Part shown: in pieces, positions 10,613 through 22,900 of the stretch
Numbering within the stretch: position 1 is the stretch's first letter
Layout: each line of letters starts with the position of its first letter
NCBI GenBank assembly: GCA_028023455.1
Contig: JAQFVV010000157.1
Location: 248,001 to 312,000 of the forward strand
Direction of reading: 5' to 3'
Source of the DNA: Epiperipatus broadwayi
Taxonomy: Eukaryota > Onychophora > Udeonychophora > Euonychophora > Peripatidae
DNA length: 64,000 nt
Program-made: the position numbers and the translations under genes
The notes under the pieces: generated by a model
What the model was told of the DNA's origin: nothing
The model's input: only the letters and a program-made list of their open reading frames with translations
Database searches by the model: none

Positions 10613-11345
10613 TGGCTACCCAACTCAGGCTTTGATTTAATAACCACAACCTGAGATAAGTTGTAATGATAAAGAATGTTACAACGTTGACCCAAAAAAA
10701 ACTCACAGCCGGAAAATAAATAGTAGGTTTTTTTAAAAAAAAAAAAATTACAAAAAATTAACTAAACCCTGATTATTAAAATATAAAAAATATTTTTTTA
10801 ATATGACTTCCAGAAAGAAAAAAAAAATATATGTATATTTTTTTTTGATATGTCTAAAAAAAACACGATTGTGGCTAATGTAGATGTAAGTCACAAGTAT
10901 TTGACTGGGTAGGCAGTTACTGAGGAGGGGAAAAACATAGCCCTGAGTCCTAGTATGCAGTATAGTAACATAAGACCACCTTTATATGCCCATCAGACTA
11001 GCAGGGATCCCAATAAAGGGGAAGGCGAATCAAGTTGGACCAAGTTGCCACGAGCCTGTAAAACTCAAAATGATGAGCAATGCTCATTTGTGCTTATAAC
11101 TTGGGCTTCTTATCATTACTATTATACTTAAGTGGAAAGGGCACAGATGAATGGAGAAATATTTCTCATTCCTGCCATGTTAGACCTAAAAGTGGGCGTT
11201 AAAGCCAAATGTTGCTTGTGAATGAATCTACGAAATATATCAGCATGCTACTACAAAAAAAAAACCACGAATATGAATTTAAAAACTTAAGAATAAAATT
11301 AGTGTAAACCCCTATTTTATTCTCATCTCCTGGTGCTGGTGGTAC
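10613..11345 (+). other. internal region of LTR-like element, non-coding
   Basis: Between the two long direct repeats there is no gag, protease, RT or integrase frame. Part is poly-A/T rich, and 10868-11262 is a distinct higher-GC block. A non-autonomous (TRIM/LARD-like) element, or a simple segmental duplication, both fit. Confidence 0.45.
10868..11262 (+). mobile_element. unclassified retroposon-like block
   Basis: This ~395-bp block is clearly richer in G+C than its surroundings. It has phrases such as GACTGGGTAGGCAGTTACTG and GCAGGGATCCCAATAAAGGG, and it ends in an A run. CACGA-like sequence with an A run lies on both sides (AAACACGAT and AAACCACGAAT), a possible short target duplication. 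No tRNA A/B boxes and no long frame are visible. I do not recognise the family. Confidence 0.4.
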
Positions 11346-12723
11346 TGTAATGTTTATTTATATATGGTACAAATATATTGGCATTTGATAAAAGCTAAAA
11401 AAATAAAAATAAATTTAGATTTTTTTTTGAGTATAATTTATTTTTTTTAAAAAATGTACAATGAAAGTTAAATTATTCTTTCATATTTTTTTTAATGTAA
11501 TTAGAAATAAAAGTAGAATTGGAGAGAACAAAAGAATTCTAAAAGCAAGTAAAAAGATAAGCTAAAAGAAAAATATTTTGGCTAATTAAAGATGGCCGAA
11601 AAACTTGATAAAAAAAGAGAACTTTATAACGTAAAATTTATAAAGAATCTACAAGATTATGAACCAAAAAATGCCATGATAATAGCATGTTCAGAAGTCT
11701 GAAAACTGGGCCTCTAGTATAAAAGGCAGAAGTCAGTTTGAAGAACATCTTGTTTCATTAGTCTCTCTAGTTGGTGCTAGATAACAATAATACATCCAGG
11801 ATCGCTCTACACTGAAATAATTCGGCATGTCGGAGTGAACTGGAGCTTCTGCAGACATCGTGCCTGAAGATGTACACCAGGAAAAGCCTTCGTGACCGAC
11901 TAGGAGAATGGACCACAAGATCAAATAATAACCAAAATGCTGAGCTCATTCTATCCAAAAAAAGCTATGCATAGTTATCTACTATTGAATTCACTAAACT
12001 TACTGGTAAGTTATACTTTATTATCCTGATTGTGACAAATTTAACCATTTTACAAACTACTCATAAAAATAAGCTTATAACAGGATCCCGATATAGACTT
12101 TCATTTAATTAATCAAGAGACTCTTGTGTACCCAAGAACTTTTAATTACTTATGTTAATTGCTTTATTTTATTAATATTTTACATCTGAATTAAGTGTGT
12201 TCTCTCCAATTTATTTGATAAATAATTTACTTCAAACATTTTTTCAATCTATTAGAATAAAAATATTTCTAATACCAATTTTCATTTGTATGTTATTAAT
12301 AATAATTATCATTTTTTATTGTTAAATGTATTATTAGTTTAATAAGATTTAAAATGTAATTTATTTTTGCCAATATGTTTCAATAAGCCCAGGAATAATA
12401 ATCTTAAAAAATAATTCTCGTTACGGTATGATGTAATAGCGATTAGTTTAAAAGTATTTTTCTGTTTTTATTCGTGAGACATTATTTGACGATTTCAGTG
12501 GACTCTTTAGAATAAAAGGTCCTAGTGCCCATATTAAATAAATTAAAAGCTGATTTCATCGATAGCATAATTCTCAACAATTAATTGGCCGAGTTGATCA
12601 GGAAATATAGCTATATTTTTTTAGAAATAGAAATACAACTTTCTTCTTTTTGACATAACTTGATCAACTCATACGCAGTTTATATTAGTGTTTAGAGGCC
12701 TAGCAAAATGGAAAACGTTATAA
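11346..12723 (+). repeat. right long direct repeat (LTR-like) with an insertion
   Basis: Second copy of the 980-bp repeat, including TATAAAAG at 11718-11725 and the same 3' end (GAGGCCTAG, then AACGTTATAA). It is interrupted at 12118-12518 by sequence absent from the left copy. Both copies are still very similar by eye, so the duplication or insertion is not ancient. Confidence 0.55.
12118..12518. mobile_element. insertion within the right LTR-like repeat
   Basis: The left repeat reads ATCAAG-TCCTGG where the right repeat has ATCAAG, about 401 bp, then AAG-GTCCTAG. The extra block starts near AGACTCTTG and ends near GGACTCTTTAG. Its family is unknown. A deletion in the left copy is the alternative. 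Confidence 0.5.
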
Positions 12724-12946
12724 TATATATATATATTATAACTAAATGTTATCTCACATCCATACTGTAATGAGTTATGCTTTTTCACCCAACTATATTT
12801 GGTCAACTCTCATGGTTGATCATGCACTATTTGTATTAAATCTATCATTTATAAATTACAGAGATAGCTGTCTAGTTGCCATGGACCTGGAGATAACTTA
12901 TTCTAAAACTTATCTTCCATAAAAAATAAACATAATTATATATATA

Positions 12947-12979
12947 TTGTAACTAGTCGGGTTTAAACCCTAGTTACAA
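12947..12979. repeat. TTGTAAC-ended palindrome 1
   Basis: TTGTAACTAG pairs with CTAGTTACAA around GGGTTTAAACCC, flanked on both sides by TA runs. It is like the palindrome at 14398-14431 and like the TGTAAC start of the LTR-like repeat at 9633. Confidence 0.6.
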
Positions 12980-14397
12980 AGTATATATATATACACCCGT
13001 TACAATATATACTCAGCATTAATCTTTCACAATTACTAATTAATATTTCCCAATCAGCATATTTATGGACATCATGATTATTCAATTCCAAGTGCCAATC
13101 CTAAGAATTATACTGATAGATTAATTTAGAGTGGTGATTGCACAATAATAAAAGCCCATCCACTGGTTAGCTCACTCAGAGCATGTAGTATTTAATCTGA
13201 CAGAGACTTGTTAATACAGAGTAGTTCACACTAAACTATTTGAAAACGTATACATATATTTTGACTAAAGGAATAATTATAGAAATAAGAAACTATATAA
13301 TGGTGCTCAATTGTTTCATAAAATGCAAGCTATATGTTATATCTTTAATAGTTGAAAATTATTATTTAATACAAAGATTAATTATTCTATTTTAATATTA
13401 TTTACATGGCTTTAAATATAAAGAAACTACAAATTGTAAATACATGATTTATAATTCATAGGATTATAAATTAAAAATAACATATATGTCACCTTTAGTC
13501 CCTAGGGAACTGAGGTCATTCACATAGAAACAAAAAGTAAGCTTATTTGGTGAAGCTATTGCCATAGAGATTGTTCTAAAATGTCTTTACTTTGAAACTT
13601 TCTATGAAACAGTAATGAGCTATAATATTTTATGATGAACGGATTTGGATACGGACTTCAACATTGATTGATGACAGGATCATGTAGCTTTTTTCCATGG
13701 AGCAGTGGGATAAAAGTCCAGTACATTTAGGACTTTACCCCCACATTCCAATAGCATGATTCAATTACTCAGAATATTAATTAATTAACAGCAGTCAATA
13801 ATCACAAGGCAATAATAATCAGCCAATAATCCAGTCTCTTGATTTTTTTCTATATATATATATTTTTCTCATTCTAGACAGTTCTATTTTTTTTTTTCTA
13901 ATCCAATCCTTTCCATAACTCTTCAAAATGCTCAATATTTTTACTCTTATCCAATTTGATTTATTTAGTTCTGCATACAACTGTGTTCAGATCTGGCTTC
14001 TTTTGTCTTCTCATTTTCTTTACAGAAGAAAACCTTTTAGTGAGTTTTATCTTAACAGTCCATTCAAAACTTTTTAAAATAACTTTATACAATAAATACT
14101 ATAAATACCATTTCAAAGATAACCATCTGATTCATTTTTCATGATGGACATATTTTCTTTTAATTAAAAATAAACAGAAAAATTATATATATATATAAAA
14201 AATACAAATTATACACTTTCCAGAAAGTTATTTTTTTGCATTTGATTATATAATATATATATACACACACACTCCATCAAAACAAATGAGTATAAAATCC
14301 CCCTTAAACACATCTTGGTTAACTATTTTGCCCCAAATAAATATATATATGATTATTGTACCTATGGATATGTATAACCATCTAGAGTCCCTTTAAC

Positions 14398-14431
14398 TTG
14401 TAACAGGGTTCAAATTTGGTTCCTGTTACAA
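14398..14431. repeat. TTGTAAC-ended palindrome 2
   Basis: TTGTAACAGG pairs with CCTGTTACAA around a 14-base centre. It has the same termini as the palindrome at 12947. Confidence 0.6.
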
Positions 14432-14529
14432 TATGTATATGAAAAGTAATTTGTGTATGCATGCATGCATAAATTTGGACATAAAGAAAAAAATATTACG
14501 CAAATATTTACTTACAAAATTTAGTCATA

Positions 14530-15116
14530 ACAATTAAAAGCAATAAAAAGATGGAATCTAGAGCCAAAATATTTGAACTTTCTTCTAAAGTTAAATATCA
14601 ATGCCCTTCCCACAAGAGATTTTCTTGTGATGTACAGAGGTTTTTCATCTTTGGATCCTGTGTGCTCACTCTGCCATAGGGAGGATGATACCATATTTCA
14701 CATTTTCAACAATTGTTCATCTCTTCAGGACTGTAGAATATTGATTAATCAAATTTATATAACAAAATATCCAATTATCAACACACTCATAGAAGGTATT
14801 GCCTCTGGGGATTTTGCAACTATAAGAAGTGCCACTTTCGTTACTTTTTGTCCATGGTTTGTCAGATGCATTCTAATCTTCAAGTCAGTTTTGCCTAATC
14901 AAAAATTAATTTTTCTACAAAAATTAAAAGAAATCAAAGAAAGAGATTTGAAGTTAGCTCCTCACTTAGTGGTGAATTCCACATGGAATCTTGTTAATGT
15001 TGGACATTCCTCTCTGGAGGAGTGAGTTTTTGCTATTTTTTTTTTCCTTTTGTTGTATCCATAGTTGAATAAACCTGTTTTTGATAATAAAAAAAAAAAA
15101 CAATTAAAAGCAATAG
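14530..15116 (+). mobile_element. 5'-truncated LINE insertion with target-site duplication
   Basis: An open frame of about 160 codons runs from near 14552 to the stop at 15023. It reads W-N-L-E-P-K-Y-L-N-F-L-L-K-L-N, then L-P-T-R, then a C-x2-C-x7-H-x4-C cluster (C-S-L-C-H-R-E-D-D-T-I-F-H-I-F-N-N-C), typical of the C-terminal zinc-binding tail after the RT of several LINE clades. The 3' end is TTGATAATA plus poly-A. Both sides carry ACAATTAAAAGCAATA (14530-14545 and 15100-15115). The frame here is intact, so the insertion is young or recently active, but it lacks the RT and endonuclease. The minus-strand copy at 27780-28690 is the same family (A-L-E-S-K-F-L-N-Y-L-V-K-I-N). Confidence 0.8.
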
Positions 15117-16339
15117 AAAATTTAGAATTATTCCAATAAATTATTATTTTACTTTAAAATAGTACTTTAAATTATTCTATTTTACATAAGCAATTTAAAT
15201 ATAAAAAATATATACCTAATTTTCTTTTTACACAGAATTTTTTTACACAATTTTTAAAAAAAAATTCTTTTTTTTATATGAATTGTTTTAAAATAATACA
15301 AGCAGTAAAAAATAATAAATAAATAAAACAATTTGTCTATTATTATCATCTAATTTTTTTAAAAAAGTTTCATTTCTTTATTTTCCATTATTTTAAAAAC
15401 AAAAATATCTTTTTTAGCAATATTCTTGCAAACAGTGAAATTTACTTGTCTGCATTGTAATGTTTTTGATGTTTTGTTTTGAAAGAGGAAATACCTTTTT
15501 AGTATTGGTGCTTTGTTTGCATTTTGATGTTTTGACATTAGGTTTTTTAAAAAAAGGTGTTCTTTGTTAGCGTTGATGCATTATGCTCTAATCAATTTTA
15601 TTTTTAAATGTGTGTAGTATTAATTCATTTATTCTACTATAGTTTTAATATGTATATATTCAAGAATAAATAAAAAAATATTAATATTGCAACTCTAATT
15701 TAAGTGCTGAAATTTGGCTATTATCAAGTTTTTTCTTTTATTTATATTATGTCTAAATGCAATACACTTGAATCATTTTCATAGTTTGTTAAACAGGTTT
15801 CATTTATATAGTTTGTTTTATTTATGTTAGCATTTCTTTGTTTTTTCCCCAATTTTATATTAATCGAAAACAAATATTAACAAATTAAGTGGAAATATGC
15901 TAAAAAAATTGCCATAAAATTGTCTTTCTTTAAAATAGCACTAATAAAAAAAACAATAACACTAGAAACGTCTGCTCTTAAGCTACTGCTGTGTCCACAA
16001 GCACCAATATAAATGATTAATTTGTTTAAATTTAATTTATTAATTTTGCCAAAAATTAATTGATTGTAAGTTATACATTGATGGTTTTAGTGATGGCAAT
16101 GGTATTCCAATCATCCACAAATGTATGTGTGTTTATTATCAGAAGGTGACAGTGAATAAAATGTTGCTATGTATAACTCAAAATACAAATTCTGCCTAAT
16201 TTTCATGTTCACTGATTCTTTACTTTTTTTTTATTTTTCAAATGAAATTTATGTTTCTATAATTCATTTTTATTTATATGCAATGTTTGTGAAGGAAAAT
16301 TTGATAGCATTCAAAAAATATAACATTCTAATGAATTTT
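15117..16339. other. AT-rich non-coding stretch
   Basis: No gene or structured repeat recognised. Confidence 0.4.
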
Positions 16340-16431
16340 TTTTTCCTCATATGTTAAATGCATTGACCGGAAAGCAAACCCAGGCCAGCTGCTTGGAAGG
16401 GAGCCATGCTAACCACTAGGCCACCAGTGCT
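16340..16431 (-). mobile_element. tRNA-derived SINE (subfamily 2)
   Basis: In minus orientation: GGTGGCCTAGTGGTTAGCAT (A-box side), CCTGGGTTTGCTTTCC (B box) and an end near ACATATG. It is most like the copy at 6871. Its tail is worn and the target duplication unclear. Confidence 0.7.
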
Positions 16432-16929
16432 TTTTTCATATGATTTATTTAATTATTTTCATTGATTTCTTAGGTCCAGAATGAATTTCCTTATTTTCCA
16501 TATATGCAATGTATTTTTACAAGTAATTTTCAGCAACCAATCTATAGTGTATATTTATTATTATTAATATTAATATTGTTCAAATAACAAAACTTAATAT
16601 TCAAATTAATATATATATATATATATTATATTTAATGTTTTCACGGTTATATGATGTAGATAAATTAATATTTTTAGGAATAAACCATGTATTATTTTGC
16701 ATTACAATCCGATATTTTGACAGACTAGCAACCACCATTATCAAGGTTAACTTTTGAAAGAAAAATCGTTAGATCTCAAACAATAATGTGACTCAGTATG
16801 AGATGAGAAATGAGATTCAATTTGAAGTAGTTCAACATTCACAATATGAGGCTTATCAAAATGTTTATTTCCCTCAGTTTTTTCACCTATTAATTTTAAA
16901 TTAATATTAGATAAAATGAGAGGTTTTCA
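16432..16929. other. AT-rich stretch before Penelope relic
   Basis: Holds a TA run (16608-16628). Nothing else recognised. Confidence 0.35.
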
Positions 16930-18022
16930 CATAGCTGGAATATGTTATGCTTCATTAGCCCTATTTAAACCAGTAGTCTCTTTAATATTTCAATTGACTC
17001 TCTTATGGTTCTTAAATTATATCTTTTCAAATTAGCAAGTATTTTTGTATTGTCAAAATCAGGTTTGTGACCAATTTCTAAAAAATGGGAAGTAAAAACT
17101 GATGTGCTAATTTTTTGATTAAAAGCATTTCTATATTTCTTAATTGGTGACATTTATTCATCTATTAGACTAACCCACATAGCTTCTTGAGCACTACAAA
17201 CATGGAATTTTATAAACTCCTTGGTGTTCCAAAAATATTCTGTCTTTAGATTTATATAAAAAATCACCAATTTTTTTTTGCCAATAGAAAAAGTAGTCTT
17301 TATATTAAAACAAGATAATCTTCTACTGCTTTTATCAGTAACCCCTTTAATATAAGGTAAAATTATTCGATTAAAAGAGGAATTGTCAATTCTATCCTCT
17401 TTTTTCTTTTTAGCATTAATGTTATATAAAGCCTTACATATGATGTTTTTATTATAATTATACAAAAGTAGAATATTTTTTGTAAGTTCTATTTTTTGAG
17501 TAAGATATTCTTTATCAGATAAGTTATAAGCTCTAGTCAAAAGATTTTTTGCTACAGAAAAAATTTGTGCAGGATGATGATGTGAATTAAAATTAAAATA
17601 TCTGTTTGTATGGGTAGATTTTCTGTAAACTGATATTGATAATGTTTCATCACATTTTTTTGCAATTAAAACATCTAGAAAAGAAAGCTGTTATTTTCCA
17701 CTTTCATAGTAAATTTAATATTTGGATGCCAATTATTTATAAAAACAAGAAAAGAATTTAAGGCATCAATGCCATGAGGCCATATGACAAATGTATTATC
17801 CACATATCTAAGCCAGATAGAAGGGTTTTTTAGTAGCTGCACATAATTCTTAATGTTATTATCTATCGATTTTAAAATCAAAGCTCTTTCAATAATCTCT
17901 ATTGATTCCATATGATTAATTGAACCACACATTTCGGATATGTCAAGGGTAAACATAACATCATTATTATCAATATTTATATTTTTTATCCTATTAATAA
18001 AATCAAATGATGAAGAAACCAT
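16930..18022 (-). mobile_element. Penelope-like element, internally deleted (PLE-B type)
   Basis: Minus-strand frames give, in order: RT motif 3 (M-F-T-L-D-I-S-E-M), then directly the catalytic motif L-R-Y-V-D-N-T-F-V-I-W, then N-W-H-P-N-I-K-F-T-M, F-L-(F), a linker rich in Lys, and the endonuclease C-terminus (G-H-K-P-D-F, then I-R-E-S-I-E-I-L-K). The catalytic YVDD reads YVDN, and motif 4 (MGSP) is missing through an internal deletion, so it is inactive. The order and the endonuclease end match the PLE-B copies at 41793-44396. Frames are broken at about 17153 and 17540-17675. Confidence 0.75.
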
Positions 18023-18039
18023 ATAATCTCATAATAACA

Positions 18040-18828
18040 TTAAGAATTTTATTATTAAAATATTAAGATTTGTAAATGATCATATATATGTTAAGTTTAG
18101 TGATTGGTTTTATAAAATGAAGTATGGTTAGCCAATGGGTCTTCTGGTGGTATCACAGATTTGTAATTTTTTTATTTGTAGTTATGAATTTAAGATATTA
18201 CCTCAGGTAAAATATAAAGAAATTAAAGTATATTGTAGATATGTCGATGATGTATTTATGTGTGCACATAATGAAATAATAGTTAATTTATTTAGTGAAT
18301 TAAATATGATTAATAATATAAAATGGGTGTTAAATGAAGAAAAAGAAAATTCTATAAAGTTTTTAGATATATTTATTAAAAGAAATAATGTGTTTGATTA
18401 TAATATGATTTTAAAACATGTTGAAATTAGGAGTTATATTCCGTATAATTCTAGAGTTTATATGGGTCACAAATTAGCTGGTTTGAAGTCATTTTTGTTT
18501 AGAAATGATTTTTTTGTGTAAGTTTATGAGTGATAAAATTGAAAAAAAAAATGTATTTGTTACTGATATGTTGAATGTTGGTTATGGAAGGAATATTATT
18601 TATAATACAATTACAAAATATAATCAAAATAAAAGTAATAATAAGATAATATTAAATAAATTAAAAAGTGATAAAGGATTTCTATTCCTTTTATATCTAA
18701 TCAACAAGCTAAATTAATTAATAAACTTTATAGTGGTTTGTGTAGGATTTCTTTTTTCTCTTCAAATAATATAAATGATATGATAAATAATTCTAAAACC
18801 AAGATTTCTAAGTTTGAATTAAGTTCTG

Positions 18829-18830
<2 letters not shown>
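18040..18830 (+). mobile_element. Penelope-like element, RT part (PLE-A type)
   Basis: The plus frame starts near 18070 with F-V-N-D-H-I-Y-V-K-F, then F-Y-K-M-K-Y-G-(stop)-P-M-G, the RT motif 3/4 region. The open frame 18135-18521 carries the intact catalytic motif C-R-Y-V-D-D-V-F and F-L-D-I-F-I-K-R. A frameshift near 18510 leads into a Lys/Asn-rich linker (18505-18800). The sequence then runs into a TA tract exactly where the GIY-YIG domain should begin (compare 23690). The missing first part and the stop make it a relic. It lies head-to-head with the minus-strand Penelope relic at 16930-18022. Confidence 0.75.
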
Positions 18831-18869
<39 letters not shown>

Positions 18870-18883
18870 ATATATATATATAT

Positions 18884-18919
<36 letters not shown>
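18829..18919. repeat. TA tract with internal TTGTA/TACAA symmetry
   Basis: About 90 bases of TA repeats broken by TTGTA and TACAA, so the whole tract is itself nearly palindromic. It replaces the RT-to-endonuclease junction of the adjacent Penelope element. Confidence 0.85.
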
Positions 18920-18921
<2 letters not shown>

Positions 18922-19880
18922 GCCCTTTTCTATAGGCCAGTAATAGTTCATAACAGTCAATTACTAAAAATTTTAAATTTTGGAATATGTTCTTTTAATA
19001 CATTAATTATATTAAGTCAATTATATCTTTAAAGTGCAATTTCAAGCTAAAGAGAATACGTAGTGTATAAAATCATTTAAAAATAGTTATATAAAGCTTT
19101 AAATATTGTTTCATATGGTTGTAAAAGCTGGCCATATTAAATAACACAGCTATAAAAATTAAAAGTATATTTAATAAATCTGATTTTAATAGTTTAAAAC
19201 ATATAATTTAATAAATGCTATATTTAGATTTGTAATCATATTTAAATAGTCAAAATTAATATAATATATTTTAAAAATAAACTTTATGATGGTGAGAATT
19301 GTATTTAATTCTATATTTTCTAAATTGTTCTTCCAAATTTTATAATTACATTATATAATATAATAAGTGTATCAATTTTATTAGTCTAGGCAGAGAAATA
19401 GATTGAAAATCGTCTGTCAAAGTTATTGATCATGTTACTTGTATATTACATATGTTCACACACACGCGTGTTTGAATTAATAACAAAGTTTAAAAATATT
19501 TTAAAAGTTATATTATAGAATTGGATAGAATTATTGCCTATCATAAAAGCAAATAATAATAAATATTAAGTTAACTGTCATTATTGCATATTTAAATGAT
19601 GTAATGTTTTAAATAGTATCATAAAGAGAATACAGTTATAATAAAAATTAAATATTTTATTTAAATAAAAACAAGATAAATTGAATATTAAAAAAAAATG
19701 GAATGAGTTATTAAGGTTATTTTAAAAGTTATTTTAAATGTTTAAATAATTTTAAATAAAATAATAATTGATTTAAAAGTAATATTTTAAATAATATTTT
19801 AAGTTCATTACGTCACAATTTCTAATTTTGAAATTCAATTTTACTTGAAATTGAAAATATGTAAATTTGTTCTCAAGCTA
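18920..19880. other. AT-rich non-coding stretch
   Basis: No gene recognised. Confidence 0.4.
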
Positions 19881-19990
19881 AAGTAAGAATTAACCAATAG
19901 GAATAGGTATTCTTACAGACTATAAATATGATTTGCATGGGGTTATCGGGGGAGATTAATAATGTATTGAAACAAGAGAAAGGTAAATTA
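19881..19990 (+). promoter_or_regulatory. possible core promoter with first-exon donor site
   Basis: CCAAT (19894-19898) is followed by TATAAATA (19921-19928), the octamer ATTTGCAT (19931-19938), a short G-rich stretch, and AAAGGTAAAT (about 19979-19988), which fits a 5' splice site. A CRE-like TTACGTCA lies ~115 bp upstream. Spacing is right for a pol II promoter with a short 5' UTR exon, but no coding exon is recognised downstream and such motifs arise by chance in AT-rich DNA. Confidence 0.22.
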
Positions 19991-22900
19991 TAGCTATCAA
20001 AGAGATAGTATTTAAAATTATTATTTTAGTCAATTTTAGCGCTCTCTCATAATTTATTTGCAAAAAATAATTAATATTTTAAAAGTAATTTGCAAAAAAA
20101 AAGAGAGTGTAAACTAAAAAATATTTTAATAATTTCGTTTAACATGCTTTGTTAAATTTTTAAAGTTCCTTTATCAGTCGTATTTTATCTAAAAATTTAA
20201 CGTAAGCTTCGCAATAAAAAATGGATATACTACAAAATAAAATGGATATAAGTTTTAATGCTGAAAAAATATTTGAAATATTTATTGATACAGCTTTATT
20301 AATATTTCACCGAAGAACTGTTTTGGTACATAAAAAAAAACACAGCTTGGACATTATATGGAGTCTAAAAAATGTATTGAAACGTATTATTTATAAGTTT
20401 ATCCAAGATTTATTTTTAAATAGTAATAAGACAATTATATTTCATGAATTATTTTGTATAATATGATATTCAAAGGAGTAAAATGTTATATCCTTTCTGA
20501 AGGTAACATTTTTTTTTTATTTTTTGGAAGAGATTTATAAAAATACCAAACAAAAATTTACATGTATTTAGAAGGAAACTTATATAAAAAAGTGAACATA
20601 TAGTTGAATAAAAGATGGATCCATGGAAATACAAATAGTACTTAAAAGTTTATCGAATATTTTAAAGTTAAATTAGATGGATTGATGCATCGGATACGCA
20701 GAGAATATTGGTAGAGAAGATTAAAAAGCTTCACGGGATTAAATAATATCATGATTTAATAATTATCGTCTTAAATACTAAAACCAAGTATTATTTTTAT
20801 AAATTTTACTAAATGGATTAATAATTATTTTATTTTAAACTTTAACGTGCTTGGAGGAGAATATTTAAAAAAAAAAAACTCTAGAGAAAATAATAAACAT
20901 TTTGGACTTATCAGGAACTATCGTCAAAAAAATATGTAATTATAGTTTTGATTCCTTTTATTTTGTTAACCTAGTTTAAATCTAAAAATTTTTATATAAG
21001 ATTAGGAAAAACATAAAAACATTAATTTATTAATATTAAAATTTTATAATATAACAATCTAATAATGTAGCTAAAAATATTTTAATATAAAGTGTATGGG
21101 TGTGAATTTTTTTTATATCTGCAATGCTCAAGTGAATAAAGAAAAGCCTACTGAACACGATGACTAGATAAAGGTTATTGGTAATAATAATAACTATTGA
21201 TAATTTATAATGTATATATTTTTTTGTTTTCTTTAGATCATCCATAAATTGGAAGAATAAAGTGTAAAAGGTTTTTTACTTATATGTACCGCATTTCATA
21301 CAACATTTTAAAAAAACATTATGAGATAGGATTGATTTGAAAATATGCATACGACGATTTTTTTTTATATTAGTGATATAATCCAACATATAACAAATAA
21401 TTATGTGATTCTTTTAAAATTTTCATGTCATTGGATATTCAAATATTGTCTAAGTAGATTGTATATGATTAGACATATAGAATAATGAAGTGAGCAGACT
21501 TTTCTTGTGGAACAGCTAGATTGTTTAACTATTAATGAATTTTATTTATTGTTTTTGTAAATGCAGATAGTTATTTTATCGATGTAAGATGTAGAAAAAT
21601 TGCAAGAAATAATGTTGAGATAGTGGCTTGGAAGTACTTAGTGAACAGGAAACCAAGATGATGTTTTAAGAAATAGGATGTTATAAGGAATGGAAATAAT
21701 ATTTAGTCTTTATGTGAACATCAGCATAGTTAACAAAGCCCTATGACTGATACACATTTTATTTGGACAGTGTTTATATTTCTTTAAATATTTGATGTTC
21801 TAATAAAGCTGAAGAAATAGCTTTAACATCGTCCCTGTACTAAAGGATATTAGGCAGGTAAATGTCATACCTCTTCGCACTGTACCATGATTTTGAGCTA
21901 TGTTAAGAGTAATACTTTAGCTTTCTTCCTTAATCCTATGCATCTGTTTTCACTATCTTTATTTCATGTAACTGCATCGTTCAGTAAGATATGTTTAAGA
22001 GAAATGATAAATAATTTAGAACTTAAAAGGAATAGGACGTTATAACTTAAAATTGAAGATCCAAAGTATCCTAAGGAAAGAAAAGAATCATAAAATATAT
22101 TTTGAATTTTATTTCGGAAATGAAATATAATTTTTTTTAAAATAAAGTATCTAAACAAAGATATTTTCTTTAAAGTGATAATAATTTTAAATGCTTTAGT
22201 ATTATTTTTTTTAAGAGAAAAATAAGTATTGCATATTTTTAAAATACAATAGTACAAAGTAAATTATGTAAACAATATGCATAGTGTATTTTTTGTTTAT
22301 TGATTAACAGAAATATATTGATGATTACACTTATATCATACTAAAGTAAGGCTTAAAGAAGAATATATTATGATTATTAAACATTGTGTGATAAATACTA
22401 AAATCTAGTACTTAATTTTGGATAATATTTTGTGTAACATCTTTGACTTTGCAAGATGAAATTTTTTTAATATTTTTGAGAAATCCATACTCATTATAAA
22501 ATTTTGTTTTCTATAGAACGTTTTTTTAGGTATGAATTTTTTTTAAAATAAGATAGTTTAATAATATTAAGGATAAAATGTTGTTGCTAATAAAGTAGAT
22601 AAATATATTTTGTAATAAGTTAATCATAATGAGAAACCCAATAGTAACATTTTTTTAAAATTTTGTCCTAAATCTAAATAAAGATATAATTGAAATATAA
22701 ATTATTTTTTTTATAACCCGGTAGATCAAACTGTAAAGTAAAAAAGTTAAGGATATCCACTGTAAATAGTGTAAATAAATTGTTTATTTATTTGTTGTTA
22801 GTAATAAACTTTGTTAAATTTTGTTATTTCAAAAATTTTGTGTCCGAGTTATTTATTTCTCCACATAGCTGCATGAAAACACGATATATGCATAATAATT

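Larger units (their letters stand above)
12724..14529. other. AT-rich stretch with TA runs and two small palindromes
   Basis: No gene. It holds TA runs (12724-12745, about 13855, 14180, 14255, 14340) and the TTGTAAC palindromes listed separately. Confidence 0.4.

Noticed and set aside
10024-11958. Conserved short frames in both LTR-like repeats
   Set aside because: They are conserved only because the DNA is duplicated; no start context, no motif, and the TATA box points the other way.
20221-20466. 81-codon frame after the candidate promoter
   Set aside because: No domain, composition typical of AT-rich random frames, and no supporting splice signals; not listed as a gene.
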